Of a DNA stretch of 64,000 bases, positions 52,224 through 61,103 are shown piece after piece; within the stretch, counting starts at the first letter, position 1, and every line of letters starts with the position of its first letter. Origin of the DNA: Microvirga sp. KLBC 81 (lineage in GTDB: Bacteria; Pseudomonadota; Alphaproteobacteria; Rhizobiales; Beijerinckiaceae); NCBI RefSeq assembly GCF_003075415.1, contig NZ_QDAH01000003.1:62001-126000 (forward strand), in the 5' to 3' direction. A program made the position numbers and the translations under genes. The notes under the pieces were generated by a model. The model saw nothing but the letters and a program-made list of their open reading frames with translations. It was not told where the DNA came from and did not search any database.

Positions 52224-52637
52224 ATGATGGAGACGACGGTACAAAGCAGCGATATCCGTGAAACCCACAGCCTGATTGCCAGCGACAAGGTGGAAGGGAC
52301 TCCGGTTCGCCGCTCTGATGGTGAGAAGATCGGTACGATCGAGCGTGTCATGATCGAGAAGCGGTCCGGCAGGGTCGCCTATGCGGTCATGAGCTTCGGC
52401 GGTTTCATGGGGCTGGGCGAGGAATACTACACGCTTCCCTGGAGCGTCCTGAAGTACAACACCGAACTTGACGCCTACGAACTGAATCTTTCGGAAGACC
52501 AGCTGCGCGGGGCACCCCGTCGTACGGCCGAGGGGCACGACGCCTCTTACGACCGCGAATGGGAAGAGCACGTCCACCGCTACTACAATGCCACCCCCTA
52601 TTGGGGCGAGAGCGACCCGATGAGCACTGGGCGCTAG
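52224..52637 (+). CDS. PRC-barrel domain protein
   Basis: A 137-residue protein. The N-terminal 95 residues fit a PRC-barrel: LIASDKVEGTPVRRSDGEKI, GTIERVMIEKRSGRVAYAVM, GLGEEYYTLPWSVLKY. Such domains bind RNA or photosynthetic or membrane partners; the standalone form is common in rhizobia and may be stress related. The tail is acidic (YDREWEEHVHRYYNATPYWG). GGGAGCGAG precedes two adjacent ATGs. A strong terminator follows. Confidence 0.9.
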   Translation: MMETTVQSSDIRETHSLIASDKVEGTPVRRSDGEKIGTIERVMIEKRSGRVAYAVMSFGGFMGLGEEYYTLPWSVLKYNTELDAYELNLSEDQLRGAPRRTAEGHDASYDREWEEHVHRYYNATPYWGESDPMSTGR

Positions 52638-52664
52638 AGCGCGGATAACAGCCTCTCAAAAAGA

Positions 52665-52696
52665 AAATCGCCCGGCTCTCACCGGGCGATTTTTTT
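52665..52696 (+). terminator. Strong rho-independent terminator
   Basis: atcgcccgg (52667-52675) pairs with ccgggcgat (52682-52690), then a run of six or seven T. It closes the PRC-barrel transcript and may also act as a bidirectional end for the histone-like gene on the other strand. Confidence 0.92.
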
Positions 52697-52754
52697 ATGC
52701 CCATGCGCCAGCCGACAGGGCTAGGCCCTCTCCTGGCGCATGGGCATGCTTGGC

Positions 52755-53339
52755 TTAGCGCTTCGACTTCGAGGGGCTCTTGCGAGCGCCCGACGAACGC
52801 TTGGCGACCTTGCCGGACTTCTTCGTAGCGGAAGTACGGCTGGACGCAGCAGCAGCGCGCTTCGTCGTCTTCTTGGCAGCCGTCTTACGGGCCGAAGCCT
52901 TCACCGCGGTGCGGCTGGAGCTGCGGGCCGCGGACTTGCGGGCCGTCGAACGAGCGGAAGACTTGCGGGCCGCGGACTTCGCAGCCGACTTGGCGGAGGT
53001 CTTCCTCGCAGTGGTCTTCTTAGCAGCAGTCTTCTTGGCAGAGGACTTCGCAGCCGACCTCGCCGAGGTCTTCTTGGCGGTAGTCTTCTTCGCCGTGGTC
53101 TTCCTGGCAGAGGACTTCGCCGAGGACTTCGCGGCCGACCTGGCCGTCGTCTTCTTAGCAGCAGTCTTCTTGGCAGCGGTCTTCGTGCCGGCCTTCTTCG
53201 TGCTCTTGCGAGCCGAGGAAGTGCTGGCCTTCTTGGCGCTGGTCTTGGAGCCCCTCTTGGCTCCGCTTTTTCTGGTGCTGGTCGCACCGGTATCACCCGT
53301 GAACAATGCTGTCAGCGGGTTCTTGTTGTCTGTCGGCAT
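52755..53339 (-). CDS. Histone H1-like Lys/Ala-rich DNA-binding protein
   Basis: A 194-residue protein built almost wholly of Ala, Lys, Ser, Thr and Arg in repeats such as KKTAAKKTTARSAAKSSA, like the C-terminal tail of histone H1 and bacterial Hc1/AlgP types. A short non-repetitive start (MPTDNKNPLTALFTGDTGAT) precedes it. Likely a nucleoid-binding, strongly basic and disordered protein. GAAGGAGG precedes the ATG at 53339, so the open frame upstream is not used. The repeat DNA makes copy-number change by slippage likely. Confidence 0.85.
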   Translation of the reverse strand: MPTDNKNPLTALFTGDTGATSTRKSGAKRGSKTSAKKASTSSARKSTKKAGTKTAAKKTAAKKTTARSAAKSSAKSSARKTTAKKTTAKKTSARSAAKSSAKKTAAKKTTARKTSAKSAAKSAARKSSARSTARKSAARSSSRTAVKASARKTAAKKTTKRAAAASSRTSATKKSGKVAKRSSGARKSPSKSKR

Positions 53340-53932
53340 AGCCGCCTCCTTCAAGGGCCTTCGCGTGCAACCGTCACGCTTGCAAGGCAACGTCGTTATA
53401 CCAAGCGGGTTCCGATTAACGGAAAGTGTAGAAAGTAGAACTCGCACTTTTTCTGTGGATACTTTGCCCGGATGAACAGCCTGAACTTACGCTTTCAGAG
53501 CACGACAGAAGGCGCAAGATACGACTCGCAGAGTCTCTTCTTCGGACTCTTCAACATCACTTCCGATCTATCAGATTAGTTTTGTTCGCTACTTGAAAGT
53601 CCTTTGTTTTCAATGCGTTAGCTGCAATGAACCGATCTCCGTCTTCGCTCCGAGCTTCTTGTCGAGCCCGTCGAAAATCTCTTCTGTGCGAGAGGAATGG
53701 AGCAAGTTAAGGCGGTGTTGTTGAAGCACTTTTCGAGAGGCGAAAAATTTTTCGCCGCCCGCTCAAAAAAATGCGCCTTGAACGTCATCGAAACGCGGTT
53801 TGATGCTTCGAGTGACTCAAGAATCACTTCACGAGCATCCTGACGTAGGGACAAGGATGACTCTGAAACGCGCCTCCCGATTGATGGTGGAGCGACACGC
53901 GGCAACCTGCCTCCGGCTCGACCCTTCACCTG
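53340..53932. other. Intergenic, AT-richer, no supported gene
   Basis: The region has runs like gcgaaaaatttttcgccg (about 53740), a palindromic hairpin core. No coding-like frame shows GC3 bias or a ribosome site. It should contain the promoters of the histone-like gene and of the transporter. Confidence 0.45.
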
Positions 53933-54850
53933 GTGCACGAGGCACGGTATCGAAGGGCATCAGTCACCTCTTCATGGTCCATCTTGCCTCATCGCAATCT
54001 CCCCGCCGTCGTCGCCTGGATGAGCGGCGCGCTCCTCGCCTTCTCCGTTACCGCCGTCGCAGTCCGCGCGCTGGCACCGGCTTTCTCGGTCTTTGAGATG
54101 CTGGCCATGCGCAACGCCGCGGGCGTCGCGATCCTGCTTGCTCTCGCCGGTCGCAAGCCGGAGCTCCGAGCCGGTTTAAAGCCACGGCGCTTCTCGCTTC
54201 ATCTCGCCCGCAACGTGCTGCATTTCGCGGGCACCGATGGCTGGGCTTTCAGCCTCACGCTTCTGCCGCTCGCCACCGTCTTCGCGCTTGAATTCACCAC
54301 GCCTGCATGGGTTGCGCTGCTGGCGCTTCCGCTGCTTCAGGAGCGGATGACCTGGGGCCGTTTCGTGGCTGTCGCGCTGGGATTTGCAGGCGTTCTCATC
54401 ATCCTTCGCCCGGGCGTGGAAACGCTGCAGCCGGCAAGCCTCCTGATGCTGGGTGTGGCCTTCTCCTTCGCCCTTGTGGCCATCATGACGAAGCGCCTGA
54501 CGCGAACGGAGAGCACCTTCTCGATCCTGTTCTTCATGAACCTGCTGCAACTGCCCATGAACCTCGCGGGCGTCAGCCGGGCCTTCTGGCTCGCGATCCA
54601 GCCGGCGCATGTTCTGCCGCTCGTCGGCATCTGCGCGGGCGGCCTGCTTTCGCATTATTGCCTGACGAACGCCTATCGCCGAGGCGATGCCACCATGGTC
54701 GTGCCCCTCGACTTCATGCGCATTCCGCTGATCGCCTTTGTCGGCTGGCAGCTCTATGGTGAGCCGCTCGATCCTTATGTGTTTCTCGGCAGCGCCAGCA
54801 TCGTCGTCGGCCTGCTCTACAGCTTGAACCGCGAGGCGAAATCCTCATGA
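53933..54850 (+). CDS. EamA/DMT-family transporter
   Basis: A 305-residue inner-membrane protein with about ten spans in two EamA repeats: first FSVTAVAVRALAPAFSVFE to VFALEFTTPAWVALLALPLL, second PASLLMLGVAFSFALVAIM to FLGSASIVVGLLYSL. This family exports amino acids or metabolites; the substrate is unknown. The start is uncertain: GTG at 53933 has no ribosome site and the ATG at 54020 would cut into span one. The stop overlaps the helicase ATG (ATGA). Confidence 0.88.
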   Translation: MHEARYRRASVTSSWSILPHRNLPAVVAWMSGALLAFSVTAVAVRALAPAFSVFEMLAMRNAAGVAILLALAGRKPELRAGLKPRRFSLHLARNVLHFAGTDGWAFSLTLLPLATVFALEFTTPAWVALLALPLLQERMTWGRFVAVALGFAGVLIILRPGVETLQPASLLMLGVAFSFALVAIMTKRLTRTESTFSILFFMNLLQLPMNLAGVSRAFWLAIQPAHVLPLVGICAGGLLSHYCLTNAYRRGDATMVVPLDFMRIPLIAFVGWQLYGEPLDPYVFLGSASIVVGLLYSLNREAKSS

Positions 54851-55938
54851 CTTGGTCGCCGCAGCAAGACGCCGCTTTGAAGGCCGTGGCCGATTGGCTC
54901 CGGCGCGGCGACCGCCCTGTCTTCCGCCTCTTCGGATATGCAGGCACCGGCAAGACGACGCTCGCCAGGCACATCGCCGAAGGCGTGGATGGAGAGGTTG
55001 CCTTCGGAGCCTACACGGGCAAGGCGGCCCTTGTGCTTCGTACGAAGGGCTGCACGGATGCGTCCACCATTCACTCCATGATCTATCGCTCACGGGAGGG
55101 GGATGAGAACGGTCCGCAATTCGTCATCAACCGACAGAGCCAGGCCGCCAAGTCCGATCTCATCGTCATCGATGAATGCTCGATGGTGGATGAGGAATTG
55201 GGGCGTGATCTTCTGTCCTTCGGCAAGCCGGTTCTCGTGCTCGGTGACCCGGCGCAATTGCCGCCGGTGAAGGGTGGCGGCTTCTTCACCGAAGCCGGGC
55301 CCGACGTGATGCTCACCGAGGTTCACCGGCAGGCCAAGGACAATCCGATCGTTCATCTGTCCATGCAGGTGCGCGAGGGCGGCAGGCTCGAGCCCGGCTC
55401 TTACGGCGAGAGCCGCATCATCCGTCGCCGCGAGATCGACGCCGCCACTGTCATGGCGGCCGATCAGGTGCTCGTCGGTCTCAACAAGACGCGCCGCCTC
55501 TACAATACGCGCCTGCGCGAACTGAACGGCTATCGCGATCCGATGCCGGCTGCCGGTGAGAAGCTCGTGTGCCTGCGCAACGACAAGACCAAAGGCCTGC
55601 TCAATGGCGGCACCTGGAGTATCCAGGCCCTGCGCGGCATTCGCAACGACTTCATCCGCATGGATGTCATTCCCGACGACGATGTGCGCCGGAGGTCCGT
55701 AGAGGTCGCAGTCCACAAGGCCTTCTTCGAGGGTACGGAGGAGGAGGTGCCGTTCGCCCTGCGTCGCGAGTCCGACGAATTCACCTATGGCTATGCGCTG
55801 ACCGTGCACAAAGCCCAGGGCTCGCAATGGGACGACCTCGTGCTCTTCGATGAATCGTATGCCTTCCGCGAGCACCGCAGCCGCTGGCTCTATACCGGCC
55901 TGACCCGTGCCGCCGACAGGGTGACCGTCGTCATGTGA
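54847..55938 (+). CDS. RecD-like ATP-dependent DNA helicase
   Basis: A 363-residue SF1B-type helicase. Walker [18 protein letters not shown] (about residue 30), Q-motif [11 protein letters not shown], motif [16 protein letters not shown], motif [36 protein letters not shown] and C-terminal UvrD-C2-like [20 protein letters not shown] ... [16 protein letters not shown]. Shorter than RecD and lacking an N-terminal nuclease-associated part. Such stand-alone AAA_30 helicases help in repair and replication restart. It overlaps the transporter gene by four bases. Confidence 0.92.
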   Translation: MTWSPQQDAALKAVADWLRRGDRPVFRLFGYAGTGKTTLARHIAEGVDGEVAFGAYTGKAALVLRTKGCTDASTIHSMIYRSREGDENGPQFVINRQSQAAKSDLIVIDECSMVDEELGRDLLSFGKPVLVLGDPAQLPPVKGGGFFTEAGPDVMLTEVHRQAKDNPIVHLSMQVREGGRLEPGSYGESRIIRRREIDAATVMAADQVLVGLNKTRRLYNTRLRELNGYRDPMPAAGEKLVCLRNDKTKGLLNGGTWSIQALRGIRNDFIRMDVIPDDDVRRRSVEVAVHKAFFEGTEEEVPFALRRESDEFTYGYALTVHKAQGSQWDDLVLFDESYAFREHRSRWLYTGLTRAADRVTVVM

Positions 55939-56033
55939 TGCTCCGGCAGAGAGATCTGCCGGGCTCGTCCAAGGAACCAAGGCCAAGCTCTCGCACTTAT
56001 ACAAGCTGGACCGTTGTCGACGAGGCTTGCACG

Positions 56034-56207
56034 ATGCTGAAATGGGCCCTGATCTTTCTCGTGGTGTCGCTGATCGCGGGAGCCTTGGGATTCACGGGCG
56101 TCGCTTCAGGCGCCAAGACGATCGCCAAGATCCTGTTCGGCCTGTTCCTCCTGGCCTTCATTCTTCTCATCCTTCTGGCCTGGGGCGCCGGCGAGCTGAT
56201 CTTCTGA
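56034..56207 (+). CDS. DUF1328 small membrane protein
   Basis: A 57-residue protein: [40 protein letters not shown]. It matches DUF1328 (YtjA-like), two hydrophobic spans with a Gly-rich turn. Role unknown, often stress-linked. The frame opens earlier but the family begins at this ATG. Confidence 0.9.
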   Translation: MLKWALIFLVVSLIAGALGFTGVASGAKTIAKILFGLFLLAFILLILLAWGAGELIF

Positions 56208-56415
56208 TTCCCGAGCCCTCAAGGTGTCTGGCGGCTGTCTCTCTTCCGCATGAGGCTTAAGCATGCATCCAGTGCATGCAGTCTCTGCTTATGAAGCTTT
56301 GCCTCTTGTTGCCGAGATCCTTATGAGGGACGTCTCCTTTTTGCGTTTCAAGATGCCACGTTGAAACTTTATGTCTCGGCGGCGCATTGAAACCTTCATA
56401 CAAGAAAGAGACGCC

Positions 56416-57504
56416 ATGAAACGCCGTACATTCCTCACAGCCGCTACGGTCGGTGCAGCGGCAGGAGCCATCGCCAAACCGGCTATCGCCCAGTCGCAAC
56501 CTGAGATCCGCTGGCGCATGACCTCCGCCTTCCCGAAATCCCTTGATACGCTCTTCGGCGGCGGCGAGACCTTTGCGAAGCTCGTGTCGGAGGCCACCGA
56601 CGGCAAGTTCCAGATTCAAGCCTTCGCTCCGGGCGAGATCGTCGGCGCCCCGCAGGCGGCCGATGCGATTGCCGGCGGCACCGTCGAGATGGGGCATACC
56701 TGCTCCTATTACTATGTCGGCAAGGATCCGACCTTCGCGATCGGCACCAACCTGCCGTTCGGCCTGAACTCGCGCCAGACCAATGCCTGGCTCTATCACG
56801 GCGGCGGCAACGACCTGCTGAACGAGTTCTACGCCAAGCACAATCTCTTCGCGCTGCCAGCCGGCAACACGGGCGCGCAGATGGGTGGCTGGTTCCGCAA
56901 GGAGATCAAGACCGTGCAGGACCTGCAGGGCCTGAAGATGCGCATCGCGGGTCTCGCGGGCCAGATCCTGCAGAAGCTCGGCGTGGTGCCGCAACAGATC
57001 GCAGGCGGCGATCTCTATCCGTCGCTCGAACGCGGCACCATCGATGCCGCCGAATGGGTGGCTCCTTACGACGACGAGAAGCTCGGTCTGAACAAGGTCG
57101 CGCCCTACTATTATTATCCGGGCTTCTGGGAGGGTGGTCCGGCGATCCACTTCTTCATCAACCTGCAGAAGTGGAACGAGTTGCCGAAGACCTATCGGGC
57201 GGCCATCCAGGCTGCGGCCGGGTATGTGAACGTGGATACCCAGGCCAAGTACGATGCGCGCAATCCGGCGGGGCTGCGCAAGCTCATCGGCGATGGCGCC
57301 CAGCTGCGTCCCTTCTCGCAGGAGATCATGGACGCCGCCTACAAGGCTGCGAACGAGATCTATGACGACATCTCGGCCAAGAACGCCGACTTCAAGAAGA
57401 TCTACGACAGCTACAAGGCGTTCCGTGGCGAGGAATATCTCTGGTTCCAGGTGGCCGAATACGCCTACGACACCTTCATGGTCCGCGCCCGCGCGCGAGG
57501 CTGA
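56416..57504 (+). CDS. TRAP transporter periplasmic binding protein (DctP, TakP-like), core copy
   Basis: A 362-residue periplasmic receptor with a twin-arginine type signal (MKRRTFLTAATVGAAAGAIA). Marks: FPKSLDTLFGGGETFAKLV, MRIAGLAGQILQKLG, GTIDAAEWVAPYDDEKLGLN and KVAPYYYYPGFWEGG. It binds a small organic acid for a TRAP permease; TakP-type members prefer 2-oxo acids. It is a paralogue of the island protein at 30047 with the same length. No DctQM genes adjoin. GC3 is high, in line with the core genome. A terminator follows at 57521. Confidence 0.93.
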   Translation: MKRRTFLTAATVGAAAGAIAKPAIAQSQPEIRWRMTSAFPKSLDTLFGGGETFAKLVSEATDGKFQIQAFAPGEIVGAPQAADAIAGGTVEMGHTCSYYYVGKDPTFAIGTNLPFGLNSRQTNAWLYHGGGNDLLNEFYAKHNLFALPAGNTGAQMGGWFRKEIKTVQDLQGLKMRIAGLAGQILQKLGVVPQQIAGGDLYPSLERGTIDAAEWVAPYDDEKLGLNKVAPYYYYPGFWEGGPAIHFFINLQKWNELPKTYRAAIQAAAGYVNVDTQAKYDARNPAGLRKLIGDGAQLRPFSQEIMDAAYKAANEIYDDISAKNADFKKIYDSYKAFRGEEYLWFQVAEYAYDTFMVRARARG

Positions 57505-57520
57505 TCGGGCTTCATCAAAG

Positions 57521-57549
57521 AAGGGCGGGCTTCATGCCCGCCCTTTTCA
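57521..57549 (+). terminator. Rho-independent terminator of the TRAP receptor gene
   Basis: aagggcgggc (57521-57530) and gcccgccctt (57536-57545) form a perfect 10-base stem with a 5-base loop, followed by T residues. The minus-strand lytic transglycosylase gene ends just beyond it, so it may serve both. Confidence 0.9.
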
Positions 57550-57564
57550 GTTTTCGGTTGAGCC

Positions 57565-58398
57565 TCATTGGCTCGGGAAGGCCGAGGTGTCTCCCCCTGC
57601 GAGCTTGGTGGCGTAGTAAGCAATGGTTTGCGAATAAACCTGCGACCTGTTCCAGGCGCGGATCGCCTCGAAATTCTGCGAGCCAGGTTCCCAGCCGCCG
57701 CCTCTGACCCAGCCGTGGCCTTTGAGATAATTGGCCGTCGAAGCCAGAACGTCAGCCGGAGAGTGGAGCAGATCCGCGCGTCCATCCCCATCGAAGTCGA
57801 CGGCATATTTCACGTAGTTCGAAGGCATGAACTGCGTCTGCCCCATCTCGCCGGCCCATGCGCCACGCATCTCGGCAGGTGAGAGATCGCCGCGATCGAC
57901 GATACGCAAGGCGTCGAAGAGATGAGCCTGGAAGAATTCCGAGCGACGGCAATCATAGGCGAGCGTTGCGACCGAGCGGATGACGGGGAGATTGCCCCTC
58001 ACGGCGCCGAAATCGGTCTCGAGTCCCCAGATCGCCACGAGCACGGGACCCGGCACGCCGTAGCGCTGTTCGATCCGCGCGAGGGTCGCGGCATGCTTTC
58101 TGAGCATGTTCGCTCCACCTTTCAGACGCGCAGGCGACACCATGCGTCCGGCAAATTGCTCAAAGCTCTGCTTGAACACACCCTGGCCACGATCTTTCCG
58201 GATGATGCTCTGATCGAATGTCACACCCGACAGGCCTCGTTTCACCGCCTCCGGTGAAATGCCCTGTGCGATTGCTTCCTGCTCGATATCCCCAAGCCAT
58301 TTCTCGAAGCCGGCGGGATCCCGGCAGGTGGCGGCCGTGGCCTGTCCCGCCGCAAGAAGAAGAGTTGCAATGACCGAGGCGCGCAGCAAAGCCTGCAT
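57565..58398 (-). CDS. Lytic murein transglycosylase (MltB/SLT_2 type)
   Basis: A 277-residue periplasmic muramidase-like enzyme that cuts glycan strands of peptidoglycan. Signal peptide: ASVIATLLLAAGQATAATC. Catalytic Glu lies in VAIWGLETDFGAVRG; then AGEMGQTQFMPSNYVKYAVD and DFDGDGRADLLHSPADVLAS, typical of family 3. A Cys stands next to the signal end, but the sequence is not a strict lipobox. Core gene, convergent with the TRAP receptor. Confidence 0.94.
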   Translation of the reverse strand: MQALLRASVIATLLLAAGQATAATCRDPAGFEKWLGDIEQEAIAQGISPEAVKRGLSGVTFDQSIIRKDRGQGVFKQSFEQFAGRMVSPARLKGGANMLRKHAATLARIEQRYGVPGPVLVAIWGLETDFGAVRGNLPVIRSVATLAYDCRRSEFFQAHLFDALRIVDRGDLSPAEMRGAWAGEMGQTQFMPSNYVKYAVDFDGDGRADLLHSPADVLASTANYLKGHGWVRGGGWEPGSQNFEAIRAWNRSQVYSQTIAYYATKLAGGDTSAFPSQ

Positions 58399-58537
58399 GA
58401 GTTCTCTCCCAGAATTGTTCAGCTCTCGAGCGAGGTAGGGTCATTGGCAGGCAACTCAAGGCCGCTGCGCTCCAGGCAACCTGCCGAGCTTTGAGGCGTT
58501 GCTACGAAGAGAGGCCGATCTGAAGGTTAGCGGAGAG

Positions 58538-59176
58538 ATGAGACACTATCTTGCAGGGCTGTCATGCATGGGATTGGTGGCGGCTACTCTGTGCGGGCTC
58601 CCGCAAGCCTATGCCGCAAAGATTCCGTTGCAGGGTGCCTCCGGCTTTGACGAATTCGTGCGAGTGCAGTTCGATCAGCAACTCGGTCGGACCCGAGTCG
58701 CAGGTCGCGTCGCCTCTCACCTGTGCTTCTCACTCGCACTTCAGCAGGAATGGCGCGCCACGGCAGGCGGCATGGAAACGCGACTGAAGTCGGTGCTTTC
58801 CAATGCGGAGCTCGAGGTCAGCCTTCGCCCTGCAGATGAACTTCGCGGGATGCCGCAAGCTGATCTGGCGAGCCGGGATGCCGCCCTCCTTCAGCAGGGT
58901 TATGAAAGCCTTCTCGGGCGTCCTGCCCAGTCCGTTTCCCTGGTATCTCTTTCCCCGGTGACGACCCGATGGTCCGCAACGTGGGTCGATGCTCATCTCC
59001 CCTCCGGCCCGCTGACGGTTGAGGCTTTCATCGTTCCCCTGTCCGACGATTGGGTTCTTGAGCTTTCCTTCTCGAACATCGCTGTCAAGGAGGAGTACGA
59101 CGCTCTGGTGCGCAGCCTTCTGGCAGGCCTGAAGGTGCACCAGGGGCCGGTCTGCGGCAGTCAAACGGCCTTCTAA
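58538..59176 (+). CDS. Secreted protein of unknown function
   Basis: A 212-residue exported protein, with signal peptide LSCMGLVAATLCGLPQAYA. The mature part has no known motif: IPLQGASGFDEFVRVQFDQQ, PLSDDWVLELSFSNIAVKEE. GCGGAGAG lies just before the ATG at 58538; an earlier in-frame start lacks a site. Lies between divergent transglycosylase and the kinase gene. Confidence 0.7.
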   Translation: MRHYLAGLSCMGLVAATLCGLPQAYAAKIPLQGASGFDEFVRVQFDQQLGRTRVAGRVASHLCFSLALQQEWRATAGGMETRLKSVLSNAELEVSLRPADELRGMPQADLASRDAALLQQGYESLLGRPAQSVSLVSLSPVTTRWSATWVDAHLPSGPLTVEAFIVPLSDDWVLELSFSNIAVKEEYDALVRSLLAGLKVHQGPVCGSQTAF

Positions 59177-59271
59177 CCCGAGGATGCAACGACATCCGCC
59201 ATGAAAGCTCTCCACTGTGACTCGCAAGAAGGAAGAGGCGGGGTTCTTCCCACAAGGGCTCATTTCATCTT

Positions 59272-60663
59272 GTGAGCCCTTGTTCTATGTGGAACCATCA
59301 TATTCCCTCCTCGCATAAAGCCGGTTTAGTGCTCACCCGTTATACAAAGCTCGTTCCTGCCAATTCTCCTCTCGCGATGGGAATGGCCGTCGGATGCGTT
59401 GCCGTCGCGACGGCTGTGCGCCTTGCCCTGACGGCTGTCATCGGCCCCACGGCGCCGTTCATCACCATGTTCCCGGCTGTCCTGCTGGCTGCGGTCATCG
59501 GAGGTCTCTGGCCGGGCCTGCTGGCGATCGTCCTGAGCATTGTGGCAACCTGGTTTTTCCTTTTTACACCACGCATGGACTTCGGCCCTCTCTCGGCAGC
59601 GGACGTGACCAGCGTTGTCTTTTTCATGCTGGGGGCGCTTCTGGTGGTTTTGGTGGCGACATCCATGAGGCGCGCGGTCGAGCGCCTGGGGGAGGCGCAG
59701 GAGAAGCTCCTGGCGGCGCTTGATGCCTCCAGCACCGGGACATGGCGGTGGGACATCCAGAGAGACATCATCGAGTGGGATCCGGCGATGGCCAATGTAT
59801 TCGGGCTCGGCCTGAAGAAGACACCGCGCAATGTGGAGGAGTTCGCCAGTCTCATTCACCCCGAGGATCGGGACTACGCAAGGACCGTGATCGGGGATGC
59901 CATCAAGAACGGGAAGACGATCGAGTACGAGTTCAGGGCAGTTCTCCCCGAAGGAGAGGAACGGTGGATCTATGATCGCAGCCGTCCGGTCTACGATCCC
60001 GAGGGAAAGCCGCTCTACATGATCGGCGCGTGCCTGGACATCACCAGCCGTAAGAAGACTGAGGAGCGGCAATCGCTTCTGATCCATGAGCTCAATCACC
60101 GGGTCAAGAATACTCTGGCGACGGTGCAGTCCCTCGCGATCCAAACCATGCGCAGCAGCCCCAGTCCTGAGGCGTTTCAGTCTAATTTCATGGCCCGCCT
60201 GATGGCCCTTTCCGCCACACATGATCTGCTGACTCAAACCTATTGGGAGAGCGCGTCGTTGAGCGAAGTGATCGAGGCTGAACTTCGCCCGCACGGCGGC
60301 ATCGACGGGCTGCGCATCAAGGCTCGAGGAGACGCTGTTCGGCTGAAGCCTCAGCAGGCTCTCAGCCTCGGACTGGCCTTTCATGAGCTGGCGACCAACG
60401 CCACCAAATACGGCGCATTGTCGTCGTCTCAGGGTCAGCTCTCGATCACCTGGGATCTTGAGGCGGATGCTGCTGGTAAGCGCCAGCTCCTTGTTCACTG
60501 GCATGAACAGGACGGGCCTCCTGTCGCGAAACCCAGGCGCCAAGGTTTCGGAACACGTCTCATCGACCGCAGCATCGTGCACGAACTCGGCGGTGCCATC
60601 GAGATGGATTATGCTTCCACCGGCCTGGAGTGCCGGATGAGGGTTCCCCTGACCTCTCCTTAA
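59272..60663 (+). CDS. HWE-type sensor histidine kinase (DUF4118-PAS-kinase)
   Basis: A 463-residue membrane sensor. Residues 30-130 hold four spans of a DUF4118 part (ITMFPAVLLAAVIGGLWPGL). A PAS domain spans about 140-265 (ASSTGTWRWDIQRDIIEWDP ... IGACLDITSRKK). The HWE/HisKA_2 kinase follows, with H-box LIHELNHRVKNTLATVQSLA, ATP N-box LAFHELATNATKYGALS and GFGTRLIDRSIVHELGG. It phosphorylates a response regulator not seen here. The start is uncertain: GTG at 59272 lies inside a perfect hairpin (59252-59283) and the ATG at 59287 follows it. The next gene is ArsC. Confidence 0.9.
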   Translation: MSPCSMWNHHIPSSHKAGLVLTRYTKLVPANSPLAMGMAVGCVAVATAVRLALTAVIGPTAPFITMFPAVLLAAVIGGLWPGLLAIVLSIVATWFFLFTPRMDFGPLSAADVTSVVFFMLGALLVVLVATSMRRAVERLGEAQEKLLAALDASSTGTWRWDIQRDIIEWDPAMANVFGLGLKKTPRNVEEFASLIHPEDRDYARTVIGDAIKNGKTIEYEFRAVLPEGEERWIYDRSRPVYDPEGKPLYMIGACLDITSRKKTEERQSLLIHELNHRVKNTLATVQSLAIQTMRSSPSPEAFQSNFMARLMALSATHDLLTQTYWESASLSEVIEAELRPHGGIDGLRIKARGDAVRLKPQQALSLGLAFHELATNATKYGALSSSQGQLSITWDLEADAAGKRQLLVHWHEQDGPPVAKPRRQGFGTRLIDRSIVHELGGAIEMDYASTGLECRMRVPLTSP

Positions 60664-60674
60664 GGATATGGAAC

Positions 60675-61100
60675 ATGGATGTGATCATTTACCACAATCC
60701 GCAATGCGGGACCTCGCGCAATACGCTGGGGCTGATCCGCAATGCCGGGATCGAGCCGCACATCATCGAATATCTGAAGACGCCACCCGCCCGATTGCTC
60801 TTGCGTCAGCTCATCACACGCATGGGATTGAGCGTGCGCGACGTGATCCGCGAAAAGGGGACGCCGTATCACGAACTCGGGCTCGATGATCCGTCGCTGA
60901 GTGACGACCAGCTGCTCGATGCCATGATGGCACACCCCATTCTCATCAACCGTCCCATCGTCGTCGCTCCACTCGGTGTGCGCCTCTGCCGTCCTTCTGA
61001 GACGGTGATCGATCTCCTGCCGCCGCAATTGGGTGAGTTCCGGAAAGAAGATGGCGAGCTCGTCGTGGACGCTTCAGGCCGTCGCGCCGGAACGGCTTGA
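60675..61100 (+). CDS. arsC: Arsenate reductase (glutaredoxin type)
   Basis: A 141-residue ArsC-family protein that reduces arsenate using glutaredoxin. IIYHNPQCGTSRNTLGLIRN has the catalytic Cys at residue 11, and HPILINRPIVVAPLGVRLCR holds the conserved Arg region. Genes for an arsenite pump are not adjacent; the next gene is a minus-strand MFS carrier. The ATG follows AAGGATATGGAAC, 11 bases after the kinase stop. Confidence 0.93.
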   Translation: MDVIIYHNPQCGTSRNTLGLIRNAGIEPHIIEYLKTPPARLLLRQLITRMGLSVRDVIREKGTPYHELGLDDPSLSDDQLLDAMMAHPILINRPIVVAPLGVRLCRPSETVIDLLPPQLGEFRKEDGELVVDASGRRAGTA

Positions 61101-61103
61101 GCC

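Noticed and set aside
50769-52637. Very long plus-strand open frame opposite the SDR and MepA region
   Set aside because: Its first 480 codons are antisense to the SDR gene, which has its own motifs and ribosome site. Only the last 137 codons (PRC-barrel, from 52224) are real.
53741-53758. gcgaaaaatttttcgccg palindrome as a terminator
   Set aside because: It has a symmetrical core but no T run for either neighbouring gene and lies far from the ends of both.
59326-60582. Long minus-strand frame opposite the histidine kinase
   Set aside because: Antisense shadow caused by high GC3; no family motifs, while the plus strand has complete HWE kinase motifs.
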